A stretch of 60,000 nt of DNA. It comes from Cryptomeria japonica. Taxonomy: Eukaryota; Streptophyta; Pinopsida; Cupressales; Cupressaceae. Shown here piece after piece: positions 23,016-33,098 of the stretch (position 1 is the first letter of the stretch; each line of letters opens with the position of its first letter). The position numbers and the translations under genes are program-made. The notes under the pieces are model-generated. The model did not search any database, was not told the DNA's origin, and saw nothing but the letters and a program-made list of their open reading frames with translations. The stretch covers positions 822,677,896-822,737,895 of the forward strand of contig NC_081414.1 in the NCBI RefSeq assembly GCF_030272615.1, read 5' to 3'.

Positions 23016-23272
23016 CTCAACAAATTTGACCTGTTAAGCCTCAAAGTGACATCCATGATTCTTATCTTATCAAAAGTGGAAAAATGAGATGATCATTTTC
23101 TTGAGTAAGCCTAGAGTTCTTAGCATATGTTATCTCTGAACCTAATAGAGATTCTCCCATTCCTCCTCCTTTAAAGGAATACAAGAAGCCTATGTCCATT
23201 GATCCTCAACCTTCACAAATCTCAGCTAAAACTAAAAGAAACCATTGTGCAAGAGAATTTTGATGAAAATGT

Positions 23273-23716
23273 CATGCTAAGGCTTGTGAAGTATCTTCCC
23301 AAACTATTTCCTTCTTTAAGACATAAAATGTCAACTTGATCCCATTTGTCCAACCTTCACCTAATCCTAAGGAGGAAGTTCAACCTAAATTACCAAGATT
23401 AAAAATTCTTAAGAAAATTTATTGTTGATGCTCTTTTCATGTTAGATATCCTATTGTTATTAATCTAGATGATGATATGGATGATGATGCTTTTCATGCT
23501 AAGGCTTGTGAAGTATCTTCCCAAACTATTTCCTTCTTTAAGACATAAATTGTCAACTTGATCCCATTTGTCCAACCTTCACCTAATCCTAAGGAGGAAG
23601 TTCAACCTAAATTACCAAGATTAAAAATTATTAAGAAAATTTATTGTTGATTCTCTTTTCATGTTAGATATTCTATTGTTATTAATCTAGATGATGATAT
23701 GGATGATGATGTTTTT
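23273..23716. repeat. 222-bp tandem duplication in gypsy A
   Basis: CATGCTAA begins copies at 23273 and 23495, and the third boundary CATGCTAA lies at 23717. Both steps are exactly 222 bp (74 codons). The two copies differ at only a handful of bases, far less than the two LTRs differ, so the duplication is younger than the insertion or was homogenised. It includes a GATGAT-rich acidic-coding stretch. Confidence 0.9.
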
Positions 23717-23729
23717 CATGCTAACAATA

Positions 23730-24823
23730 TTGACTCTAATGAGTATGATGATATGTATGAGGTTATTGACTTTAACCATGATTTATCTTCACAATTTTCA
23801 AAAGCATTAACCCTAGCTCCTAGTGACAAATAAAGTGATTCATCATTACTGAAAGGTCCTTGTTTGGACCTTGTAGTATCTCCATCTATTGTGTTGGAAG
23901 TGGCTCATCTTAAGCATATTTGGACACCTTTCCTAAATGATGTTAAACAAGACTAGGGGGTGGATGATTTTCTTGATTAGCTTCATTCATGTCATAGATC
24001 CTTTGTTGTGTGTTTTCTTTTTTGTAACATGTTTTTCTTGTGAAGTTATTTTTGATGACCCTTGTCACTCCATTGGTGCAAGGTAATAAAGATGCTGAAT
24101 ATATTATAACATTCTTCTATTTGTATCTCAATTATTTTGTATGTTGCCTATTATCTACTTGGGGATAGTGCAAACAATTGAGATCTCTTTTTCTTTCTTC
24201 CATGTTGACTTGAAAAAAGCACATGTCCATTCTTCCATTATGTTTGTAGTTCCACTACTTTCTAGAGATGAGGTCAATTTAATACAAATATCTTTGACAT
24301 ACATTATTTATCATAAGACCATATTAACCTAAGAGATACTGTAGACCTTGTACACTTTTTCATATATGTTTTGAGACCATTATCATTTGATTTGTCCTTT
24401 CTTGGGGGCATCTCATTGTGGTAACATGCTTGTCTTTTAGATGCATGCTACCTTAACAAAATTTATGTTCATAAGAAGTATGCAATTTTTCTTTAATGTG
24501 GGGACATTAGCTCCACTCAATGTTACATTTTATGCACACACTATGACATGTTTTCATACTGCAGTTACATTGCGAACTAAGCCTATTGTAATTTGGTATT
24601 TTTCTTTTTCATGACTCATATTAAGAAAATCTTACTAGGCTAGTAGAGTCATATGCTCTCTCTCCTCCTTTATTATGTTGTCCCTTTTATCTTTATTTTA
24701 GAGTAGTAAAGACCCTAATGTCCCGAGGGGCTTAGTGTGTCTTGTCTCCTTAATATCTTAATAGAAGTATTTTAATGCAACTTTGTGCTTTAATATTAGC
24801 ATGCTTAGTCTCATACTCTCATT
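23730..24823 (+). other. gypsy A 3' internal region without pol domains
   Basis: Holds the end of the acidic frame (VLEVAHLKHIWTPFLNDV near 23900) and then AT-rich sequence. No RT, RNase H or integrase motif can be read on either strand. This is where pol would lie in a complete element. Confidence 0.55.
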
Positions 24824-24838
24824 AAAGTGGGGGCTAAA
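24824..24838 (+). promoter_or_regulatory. gypsy A polypurine tract
   Basis: AAAGTGGGGGCTAAA lies directly before the LTR start TGTAGCATCC. It is nearly identical to the minus-strand tract at 4261-4275. Confidence 0.8.
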
Positions 24839-26033
24839 TGTAGCATCCTAAATTATACTCTCATTAAATTTTGTTGTCACCTAGGGCTCACTTTGACATT
24901 TTGTCTTTCAAGGACTAATTGCAATGTTGATTTTGCTCACACCACTTACCTATTCCGTATTTTCATCAATTTTTCTAGGTCAACGCCAATTTGGATTCCT
25001 AACTTCTAGGACTGGGATCTACCACCCATTGGTCCCAAATCATAATTCAAGACCAAAGCATACCATGCTCTAGGCCTCTTAATTGGGCCCCAAGTTTCCC
25101 CCACTCAATGGTCATCTTGAATGAGCAAGAATTTGGATACTATGTTTGGCGTTGTATACAATTGATTTTATTTTTGTCAGTGAAGTATAAATGGAGGTCT
25201 ACCCCTTCCATTTAAAACCTAACAATCTAATCAATGAATTCTACACTCTAGCAAATTCAAGTGATTAAGAAATCAGTCATTCATCGGGCATTAGAGAAAA
25301 AGTGAAGTCAAGATCAAGCACTGAAGATGGCATGAATGATCAATGTTTTATGAAGACGTCCTTCATAAAGCCTTAATTTCTTTGTGTGGAGAATAAAAAA
25401 GCTTCATCAAGGTAAACACTGTGGTTTTTAGCATTACATTTTAGATTCAGTATTTCCCTCAAAAGGAAAGTACTTTACTTTAATCTTTCATTACATTTAT
25501 CAATTCAATTTCATGCTTAATTCTAAAGTTGAGGTTTGACCTAAGGAAAATCCTTATTCCCAACATATTTCCCTTTCTTTCTATATGTAAGAATAGGTGT
25601 GGAGCTGTACTTAGGAAATCACATAGAGTCAATAGTAACGAAAAGGTGGAATTTTGATAGTGAAAATTTTAGAGGACAAGGGAAAATCTATGTTGCCTGA
25701 TACCAAAAAATTAGGTTGAACTTCTCAAAACAAATCTGACACATCTTCTGCTGCCTAGATCCAAGTTAGTGGGTTAGTGGGGTATCTGTAGCTTACTATT
25801 TATGTCAAATTTCGTCAATATTTTGTTAGTTTTCCCTAATTTCACAATCAATCTAATTCAACTTAAGAAAGAGAATAACCCTCACCCAACTAAATCCAAT
25901 CAGCATTTCAAAGTCCTATTCATAGAGGATTAAGCATAAATCTATTTGATTTAACCATCTTTCAATGTTGTCATTGTTAATTGGGATATTTAGTGGTTTT
26001 ATTATCTTAAACCTTAATTCCTAATTTTCAACA
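24839..26033 (+). repeat. 3' LTR of gypsy A
   Basis: About 1195 bp, from TGTAGCATCC to TTTTCAACA. It aligns with 18221-20241 and keeps the uninterrupted form of the site where the 5' LTR has the 856-bp insertion. Confidence 0.8.
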
Positions 26034-26050
26034 TGTTATATTATAGTAAT

Positions 26051-26300
26051 ATGTCTAGGAAGGTGAAGAAATAGGAGAAATTTGAGGGGAGAATAAAAGA
26101 TCTCTTAGAAAGAGTAACACAAATGAATGAGGAGAAAATTATTTTAGAACTAGAGGTGAATCAAGAGGTCCTAAAGGGAAAAATCGAGGAAATGGTGGTC
26201 AAAAACTTGGCTTCTCTCAAAGCTATAATGGAGATGAAATCAATCAAAGGACATCCAAATGTAGGTGGCACGGTCTATTCACTTTTACATTGTTGGAGCT
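26051..26300 (+). pseudogene. LINE F ORF3 C-terminal coiled coil
   Basis: One frame with a single stop: MSRKVKK, stop, EKFEGRIKDLLERVTQMNEEK, then IILELEVNQEVLKGKIEEM. Heptad-like spacing of leucine and isoleucine with alternating charge predicts a coiled coil. It corresponds in place and character to the coiled coil near the end of LINE E ORF3 (MREQLSTLEQKIEERDRKIQ, about 37400-37450). Gypsy A separates it from the rest of the frame. Confidence 0.55.
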
Positions 26301-26399
26301 ACCCTTTTCCTTGGTAAAGGACACTCTAGACTCTAGTATCCCTAATTCTACTAAGGATTCTAACAAGAAAATTTCCTTCTCAGATTAAGTATTTGGTTT

Positions 26400-26644
26400 T
26401 TGTAAGGACTGGTAGGAAAGCAATGCCTCTGCCCACTACACCAACTCTTTGTGCCTTTGGCCGTTGGCTGGTTTCATTGGCTCTATGTCTTGTTTAGTTG
26501 GTGTTAGTGATTTTTTATTGTTTTTTGTTTGTTGGGTCTTTCTATTTAGTACGTCTACACTTCTAATGTGCCGTATGTGACACCTTATTACAGTTATGTA
26601 ATATCTTGTAATGGTACGAACCTATCTCACTTTTTATAAATTGG
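26400..26644 (+). other. LINE F 3' untranslated tail
   Basis: Non-coding T/G-rich end containing GTGTTAGTGATTTTTTATTG, TATCTTGTAATGGTACG and ACCTATCTCACTTTTTATAAATTGG. It is shared with tail I (13645-14965) and, more distantly, with the end of LINE E. The common final block G-G/C-CCTATC-CA before the target duplication suggests a conserved recognition end for the LINE reverse transcriptase (inference). Confidence 0.65.
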
Positions 26645-26663
26645 AACAAAATAACCAAAGAAC

Positions 26664-27130
26664 ATATCAAAAAAAATAAAAAATTTCAACAATAATATCT
26701 ATTGATTAAGGTGCACCTTACACTTTAGTCATCTACATTTAAGTACAATGAATGCGTAGATTAAAATATATATATAAAAAGATTTATTAAAAATTATATA
26801 CAAATAGCAATCAATTATAAAGAATAGGCTAAAAAACAACAAGAATAATTAATTAACAAAAGAAGAAAGAAACATATCAAAAAGAACAGAATTTTTCATC
26901 AAAAATATTTATTCTTAGATTAAGGTGCACTTCACAATTTAGTCATCTATCTTCAAATACCATGGATGTATAGATTAATGTATATTTTAGAAAAGATTTT
27001 TTTAAAATTATATACAAATATCATGAATTATAAAGAACAAATGAAAAGTCAGCAACAATAATTAAATAACAAAATAACAAAATAACAAAGAAATATATCA
27101 GAAAGAAAATAACAATTTATTAATATATTG
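26664..27130. repeat. ~213-bp AT-rich tandem unit
   Basis: AATTATAAAGAA starts units at 26813 and 27026 (213 bp apart). GATTAAGGTGCAC recurs at 26704 and 26918 (214 bp). The first unit is completed by 14970-15030 on the other side of LINE F, giving about 210 bp. The third unit is partial. Confidence 0.8.
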
Positions 27131-28265
27131 AGAATAAGAAGCTTTCACACTGATGAAGAGTTTGATATTTACGAGGAGCGTAAAATAACTGCCCACTTCA
27201 ATTCAAAATGCAATAAAAAAACAGGAGCAGCACTAAGCTAATTCACAAGTCCATGAGAGAGAATTTGCAGAGCTCTAAATGTAAACAATTGTTGGGAATG
27301 TAACCCGGATCCAAACTTGGTCATTTTAGTGTTTTAAAGAAGGAACAATGTTATAAGCAAACAACAGATCTTCAGGTATCTGATCATGCTAGAAATTAAC
27401 AGATTGCGATACCCCATGAGGGTTTGAATCCGTCATTCTCGAAAACATTTGAATAGCCAAGGCAACCGTAAAGTTTTAAAGAGATCACAGAAAGTGTCAG
27501 GAAAAGAGAGATGGGAACGTTGATTAAAATACAAGTCAGAAATCTAAGAATCACATCCTACGTCAAAAAGAAATATATATAGAGCAAAAGCTCATTGTTG
27601 ATAAAATCTAACATTTCAGGACAGACTACTGTGATGCCTGAAGGAAATTGTAAACATCCAAAATTGGACAGACGAAGACAATAAGATCAGGTGAAAATGG
27701 GAAAAAATATATTACTAGAAAATGGGTACCAAAGTCTCACCTCTTACAGCTCATGAGAGACAATTTTTGACCACCATTATAGCTTTGAGATACCAGAGAA
27801 AAGACACGGGCGATTCTGTTAATCCAGTCGCACTATCATAAATAAGAAAAAGAGTGCTGAAAAGTTCACACAACATACAAATGTTAGATATTTGACAAGC
27901 CAACAAAATTTACAGTCTAAGGATATTCTGTGCAGTTAAGATTCCATGATTTCAGTAAATGTAAGCATGATTGAGCAATAATTTACCTTTCGCGATTCCT
28001 TTATTTGTGATCGTTCAGTGTAGACGACCTCAGTATTGAAGAAAACCAGAAAAGGGATGTTTCAAGCAGTATATATGGAGAAGAAAAGGTTATGAGAAGC
28101 GTGTGTTAAAGGAAGCGAATTCGGGCCTCCAGCAGTAAATGGGCCATCAGAATCCCAAACAATGCATTCAGGACAAAATAGTTATGAATATTACTAAGAA
28201 TTTTTTTGTTTCTATAGAAATTAAATATTGGAATAATTATTATAATTATTGTGGACGCTATTTGA
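27131..28265. other. unassigned sequence upstream of PPR pseudogene
   Basis: Base composition is slightly richer in G and C than the flanking repeats. Neither strand gives a frame I can relate to a protein. It could hold untranslated or intron sequence of a former gene. The open frame at 28139-28528 overlaps a DNA duplication and is not treated as a gene. Confidence 0.4.
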
Positions 28266-28269
28266 CAAC

Positions 28270-28600
28270 GAATAAGTTAACAATAACGGACCTTGGTTCG
28301 ATCGTGGCAGGAGTTCATAAAAGTTTCTACTCTTCAAATCCTTCTGTCCAGCAGTGTATATATGAACACAGGTCTTTTGAATCATCCATAATATACTACG
28401 TATATTCGAACATAAACAACACAATCTGCAATCTCTATAAATTAACAATGATGGACCTTGGTTCGATCGTCCCAGGCTTTCATAAAATTTCCCACGTACC
28501 TTCTATTCTTCAAATCCTTCTGTCATAGGTCTTGAATCATCCATAAAAATAAAATTATATTCGAAACTAAAAAGTAATCTGCAATCTCGAGCTAACAGCA
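28270..28600. repeat. 165-bp imperfect tandem duplication
   Basis: GGACCTTGGTTCGATCGT occurs at 28288 and 28453, 165 bp apart. Both copies continue with TTCATAAAA, CTTCAAATCCTTCTGTC and AATCATCCATAA. The second copy has a deletion. The GGTTCGATC core resembles a tRNA B box, but I see no A box. Confidence 0.75.
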
Positions 28601-28630
28601 CACACTAAGCGTTGACTGCTTAGGTGTGCG

Positions 28631-28640
28631 CACGTGGGCC
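28631..28640 (+). promoter_or_regulatory. G-box and site II-like promoter motifs
   Basis: CACGTG (28631-28636) overlaps TGGGCC (28635-28640), a pairing of G-box and site II elements seen in plant promoters. It lies about 50 bp before the PPR remnant. Both motifs are short and could be chance. Confidence 0.3.
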
Positions 28641-28690
28641 CAGCCCTAACTCTTCCCAGTTCACAATTTTAGTTGCTCTCCCTAGTTGCA

Positions 28691-29060
28691 GGATACCAAT
28701 AAAGTGGATTTGTTGAAAAGGCTCTAGAAACTTTCAAGAAAATGCGATTTGCAGGCATAATTAGACTCCTCAATCTTTGGAACAGGCTAAACACACACAT
28801 CGCAGTATAGAGGAATTTTGTCAGATGTTGTAGTTGCAACTGCCCTGGCAGACTGCATGTATGCAAAATGTGGAAGCACAGACAAGAAACGTGAACCATT
28901 TAACAGAATGCCTCAATGAAATTGTGTTCTCATGGAATGCGCTGATTGCAGGACATTCACAGAAAGGCTGCAGAAAATTTCAAGCAAATGCAATTGTCAA
29001 GTATTCCACGACTTTAGAATGGTCGTTTCTTTGGGCAGAAGATTTGTTCAGTGATGGAAG
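28691..29060 (+). pseudogene. PPR protein pseudogene fragment
   Basis: Three pieces in different frames give PPR motifs in order: SGFVEKALETFKKMRFAGI (28703-28759), SDVVVATALADCMYAKCGS with REPFNRMPQ and a stop (about 28820-28915), VFSWNALIAGHSQKG (from 28926), and AENFKQMQL after a frame change (about 28970). These are the classic plant PPR phrases (GF-x-EAL-x-x-F-x-x-M, DVVV-x-x-AL-x-DMYAKCG, FD-x-MP-x-RN-x-V-SWNA-x-IAG). Working PPR proteins bind organelle RNA. The copy covers only about two repeats and has stops and frameshifts, so it is a dead fragment. Confidence 0.75.
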
Positions 29061-29168
29061 TGGATGAGTATTGTTTGAGCCAATAACAAGAGCATCTACC
29101 CATTTTGCCTTCTGCTCCTTGTTCATCATTCCCACATTCTTCTGAACGTTAAAATCCAATATCCAATT

Positions 29169-29648
29169 TGTTGGATTTTGCCAAGATCAAGGGCACAATG
29201 AAAAGCATAAAAGAGACAATAGAATGACAAGAACAAATTGTATTCTTATCAATATAAAAATGATCAACTGGATTAACCAATACAATGAATAGAGGCATGT
29301 TTATATAGACAAGGCCATATGGATGTATGAGCACACAAATATGACATGTGGCTCAATGAGAAACAAGGGTAGGTAGGAAATAGGTGGGGGTAGGTAGGAG
29401 AAATAATATAATATTCCACATGAGGTGGATCACCCACCGAAGGTGGAATTATCACTCCACAATAAGTGGATATGATAGTGTAATAACAAGATCAACACCA
29501 TAAGAGGTGGAGTTTCTCCTACACACACTATCCCAATGTGACACAAACACCCAAGTGTCTCATATCCAAACTATTATAAAATGCATTATCCTAAGTTAAC
29601 TTAAGCAAGTGTAATAATATCCATAATGAATATTTATTTACACCAACA
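29169..29648 (-). repeat. 3' LTR of copia B
   Basis: 480 bp from TGTTGG to CCAACA, so perfect TG...CA-type ends. It pairs with 35609-36088. Confidence 0.95.
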
Positions 29649-29660
29649 CCCCCCCTTAAG
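29649..29660 (-). promoter_or_regulatory. copia B polypurine tract
   Basis: On the minus strand CTTAAGGGGGGG directly precedes the 3' LTR. Confidence 0.85.
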
Positions 29661-29989
29661 TGCAACTTAGGGGAATGAAGACTCAAGTCAACAATGCAAG
29701 ACGGGTCCCGGCTATAAGGCGATGATAGGTACCCATGTACAATATGTAAATGCAAGCAAAACAATGCAATGCAATCTCTCACAAACGGAGAAAGGGAGAA
29801 AACCCAGTGGGAAAAAACTCCCCCCCCAAAAGAGAGATGAATGTACAAAAGAATCTCAAAGAAGAAGGACAAAACCTTAAAGAGGAAAAATTCCCCCCCA
29901 TAAGAGAGGAAGGAGAAGTCAGCTGACCCCCCCTAATGACACATCCCGCACCCCTAAGAGAGCTCGCAACTGCTGGAACTTACTCTCGG

Positions 29990-31622
29990 TGAAAGGTTTG
30001 GTGAATATGTCAGCAACCTACTCTGCTGTAGGACAATACTGCAAATCAATGACCTGCTCCTGGATGAGCTCTCAGATATAGTGCATATGAATCTCGATGT
30101 GTTTGGTCTGCTGGTGCTGGATCGGGTTCTTCGAGATGGCAATGGCACTTTGATTGTCGCAATGTAGGACTGTCGGCCGTGGAGTAGTGAATCCAAACTC
30201 TGTAAGAATCTGCTGGAGCCAAATGGTCTCAGTCGCTGCATTAACAGCGCCTCGATACTCAGCCTCAGTCGAAGAGAGAGCAATAGCATGTTGCTTCTTG
30301 CTCTGCCAACAAATGGGGCCTGAACCAAGGTGAAAACTGTAACCAGAAGTAGACTTATGATCAACTAGATCGCCAGCCCAATCGGAGTCTGTGTAACCAA
30401 CCAAGCGAAGTCCTGTGCCTGCTGCATAGTGAATCCCATAGTGATGTGTACCCTGGATGTAATGTAGAATGCGTTTGGCGGCTTTCCAATGAAGCTCATG
30501 TGGTTCCTGCATGAAGCGAGAAACCATGCCAACTGCAAAGGAAATATCAGGGCGTGTATGAGTCAAGTAGATGAGACTACCCACAAGCTGACGATACAAA
30601 GTGGCATCAACTAGTGGAGAAGAACACTGAGCCTCAAGCTTGACTCCTGAAAGAAAGGGAGTCAGGGCAGGCTTACAAGCAGCCATATGAAAGTGTGCAA
30701 GTAGATCAAGAGCATACTTGGGCTGTGATAGAGTAATCCCGAAAGGTGACTGTGAAATCTCTATCTCGAGAAAGTAGTGCAAAAGACCCAAGTTAATCAT
30801 AGAAAATCTGTCATGCAAAGCATATTTGACCCTGCTAATGATGGATGAAGTACTTCCTGTAATGATCAAGTCATCAACATAGAGCACAAGTATCAAGTGA
30901 GAGTCATCCTGTCACAAAATGTAGACATTCGGATCGGAATGACACCTGGTGAAACTTGTGGAGAGAAAAAAGGAATCCATCTTGGCATACCAAGCCCTGG
31001 GGGCCTGCTTAAGGCCATAGAGAGATTTCCTTAGTCTGCAAACCAAGGAAGTATCCTGTATGAAACCCTGTGGTTGCTCCATATAAATCTCCTCATCAAG
31101 ATCACCATGTAGAAAGGCACTCTTCACATCCATCTGATGTACAGCCCAACCATGAGCTGCAGCAATAGCAAGTGTCAAACGAATGGAGTTCATCTTGGCT
31201 ACGGGTGCAAAGGTCTCAGTATAGTCAACACCTACAACCTATGAGAAACCTTTTGCAACAAGGCAAGCCTTATACTTATCCACACTACCATCCGCTGTAA
31301 ACTTGGTCCAATAGATCCACTTACATCGAACCATCTTTCTCCCCTGAGGGAGATGGACTAGATCCCATGTGTTGTTCCTCATCAAGGAACTATACTCTTC
31401 CTCCATAGCTTGGTCCCACTCAAGAACCCCTGATGCTTCCCTAAATGTCTGTGGATCGGAAGCGGTAGCAATGAATGCATGTGGAAGATCCTGATGTTGT
31501 GATCGAGTTCTCCGTGTATCCGAAGGATCCCCAACAAGAGAACCTACGGACTCAAGTGTCTGTCGAGCCCAACGAGGTCTAGGTGGAGGTGGAGAACGAG
31601 GCTCCTCAACTGCAAGTGGACC
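29990..31622 (-). pseudogene. copia B reverse transcriptase-RNase H
   Basis: In one continuous frame with the integrase, apart from stops at 31623, about 31237, 30912, 30072 and about 30017. RT starts with WDQAMEEEYSSLMRNNTWDLV and KCKWIYWTKF-like phrases. It continues through AVHQMDVKSAFLHGDLDEE (catalytic D in QMDVK), LYGLKQAPRAWY and LVLYVDDLIITGS (catalytic YVDD). RNase H follows: YTDSDWAGDLVDHKSTSGY, ALSSTEAEYRGA and HCDNQSAIAISKNP, then the C-terminal VADIFTKPF. All catalytic blocks are visible; only the stops disable it. The stops are of the C-to-T kind expected from decay of methylated cytosine (inference). Confidence 0.92.
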
Positions 31623-32549
31623 CTACGGAGGTGTAACCCTGCGAGTCGAAGTTGAGGGAGTCTCATCATCTGAATCACTAACATCACTATCCACAATGGA
31701 GGAAGGTGGAGGAGGTAGAGAGGCTAAGCTAGGAGAGCTTTCCTCAAAGTGAATACTCCTCTCAATGAATACCTCATGTGTCTCTGGATCCATCAATCTG
31801 TATGCCTTAACACCCTCAGGATATCCAACAAATATGCATGGTCGACTCTGAGGTTCCAATGCCTTGCGTTTTTGTGGAGGTATGCGAGCCCATGCTGGAC
31901 ACCCAAAGACTCTGAAATGTCTCACAATCGGTTTTCTACCAGCCCAAGCTTCAAAAGAAGTAATACCTTGTAAAGCTTTGTGGGGAACCCGATTCTGGAT
32001 GTGTGTGGCACAACTGATAGCCTTAGCCCAAAAGGCGGGATCAACAGAATGTGCATGAATCATACAGCTAGCCATTTCTTTGAGAGTTCGATTCTTGCGT
32101 TCTGCAACCCCATTCTGCTGTGGAGTGTATGCAATAGAATGCTGAAGATCAATCCCCTCAAATGTACAAAAATCCTCAAGTCTCTTGTTCACATATTCCC
32201 TGCCATTATCTGTACAAAGAATCTTGACCACTTTCCCTGATTGCTTCTCCGCACGAGTATTGAAGTCCTGAAATCTGTCAAATACTTCACTCTTATGAAT
32301 GAGAAAGTAGACCCAAGTGAAGCGGGAGTAGTCATCAATGAAGGTAAGAACATAGCGGGCCTTACTAAATGAAGGTGCTAGAAATGGACCTGCTACATCA
32401 CTGTGAACAAGTTGAAGAACTTCCGAAGCTCTCCAAGTTTTCTCTTTATCAAATTTCTCTTCGGGATGCTTGCCCATGGAACAACCTGAACATACACCCT
32501 CTAAAAAGTTGATTCGAGGAAGACCTATGACCATGTCTTTAGTGCTGAG
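31623..32549 (-). pseudogene. copia B integrase
   Basis: Open from 32534 to 31623, in the same frame as the protease; only the stop at 32550-32552 separates them. It begins with the end of the GAG-pre-integrase zinc-binding part (CSGCSMGKHPEEKF). The catalytic core follows: HSDVAGPF (first D), CTDNGREYVNK (second D), then TPQQNGVAERKNRTL (catalytic E in AERKNR). Further on are FRVFGCPAW and FVGYPEGVKAYRL. Together these form the D-D-35-E enzyme that inserts the cDNA. A serine- and acid-rich linker ends the open stretch. Confidence 0.92.
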
Positions 32550-33098
32550 CTACTGAAGGTAGCGGTAGTTGAGGTGACCAAACCGCTCATGCCATAGCTT
32601 ACTTTCTGAATTTGAGTGAGTAAGCAAGGCCCTAGAAGGTGAACTTGGCACAAAGTGGGAGAATGAATAAAGCCTTGAGTTGTCATTGACTTGTCCCACT
32701 GCTACCAAGGCATCATCATCAAGTTCCTTTACCACAACTGAATCTGGTGTAAACTCAACCTTTTTCCCATTCCCATAGTGAGTGATTTGGTAGATGGAGA
32801 GAAGGTTGGTAGACAAGTTAGGAACATAGAGAACATTCTCAAATGTTCCATCATCCATGTCAACTGAACCTTTCCCTTCAACCTCTACTTGTGTGTCATT
32901 ACCTATGTAAATGTGAGGTACCTTAGATGGCTCCAATGAAGAAAACTGCTCCTTTGTAGAACCCATGTGATATGAGGCACCCGAGTCAAGTATCCATTGC
33001 TGTGAAGAACCTATTGTAGCCACAAATGCTTGCCCTTTTCCCTTAGACTGTGAGGAAGAAGAAGAAGATGAATCCTTCTTTGTGTAGGCGGATGGCAA
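32550..33098 (-). pseudogene. copia B protease and GAG-pre-integrase
   Basis: Contains WILDSGASYHM (about 33003-32971), the retropepsin active site DSGA typical of copia, then LYVPNLSTNLLSI and LWHERFGHLNYRYL, the GAG-pre-integrase block. The frame differs from that of Gag. The change occurs near a run of seven T on the plus strand (about 33109), so a homopolymer slip is the likely cause. The stop at 32550 falls just after RYLQ. Confidence 0.9.

Larger units (their letters stand above)
18221..26033 (+). mobile_element. gypsy retrotransposon A, RT-less, old
   Basis: Two diverged LTRs (about 18221-20241 and 24839-26033) flank an internal region with Gag and protease but no recognisable RT, RNase H or integrase. 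The copy lies inside LINE F. The 5' LTR is longer only because of an 856-bp insertion. The exact 5' edge is blurred. A shared TAGTAA lies close to both ends (18214-18219, 26044-26049) but may be chance. It is a non-autonomous or internally deleted copy. Confidence 0.75.
15031..26644 (+). mobile_element. LINE F (L1 type), 5'-truncated, with gypsy A nested inside
   Basis: Order on the plus strand: C-terminal RT, zinc-binding domain, RNase H, an ORF3-like frame, the nested gypsy A, a coiled-coil frame and a 3' tail. The flanks carry an A-rich imperfect target duplication (AACAAAATAA at 15012 and at 26645). The tandem unit outside is continuous when F is taken out. The 5' truncation within RT is typical of target-primed reverse transcription. 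Confidence 0.75.

Noticed and set aside
18214-26049. TAGTAA as the target duplication of gypsy A
   Set aside because: The LTR edges are too worn to place it directly at both ends; a 6-bp AT-rich match can be chance.
28139-28528. 129-codon plus-strand frame with internal repeat
   Set aside because: The protein repeat simply follows the 165-bp DNA duplication; composition is non-coding-like and no family is recognised.
30072-31193. Two separate RT genes
   Set aside because: They share one frame and are split only by a stop at 30912; together they are one copia B pol.
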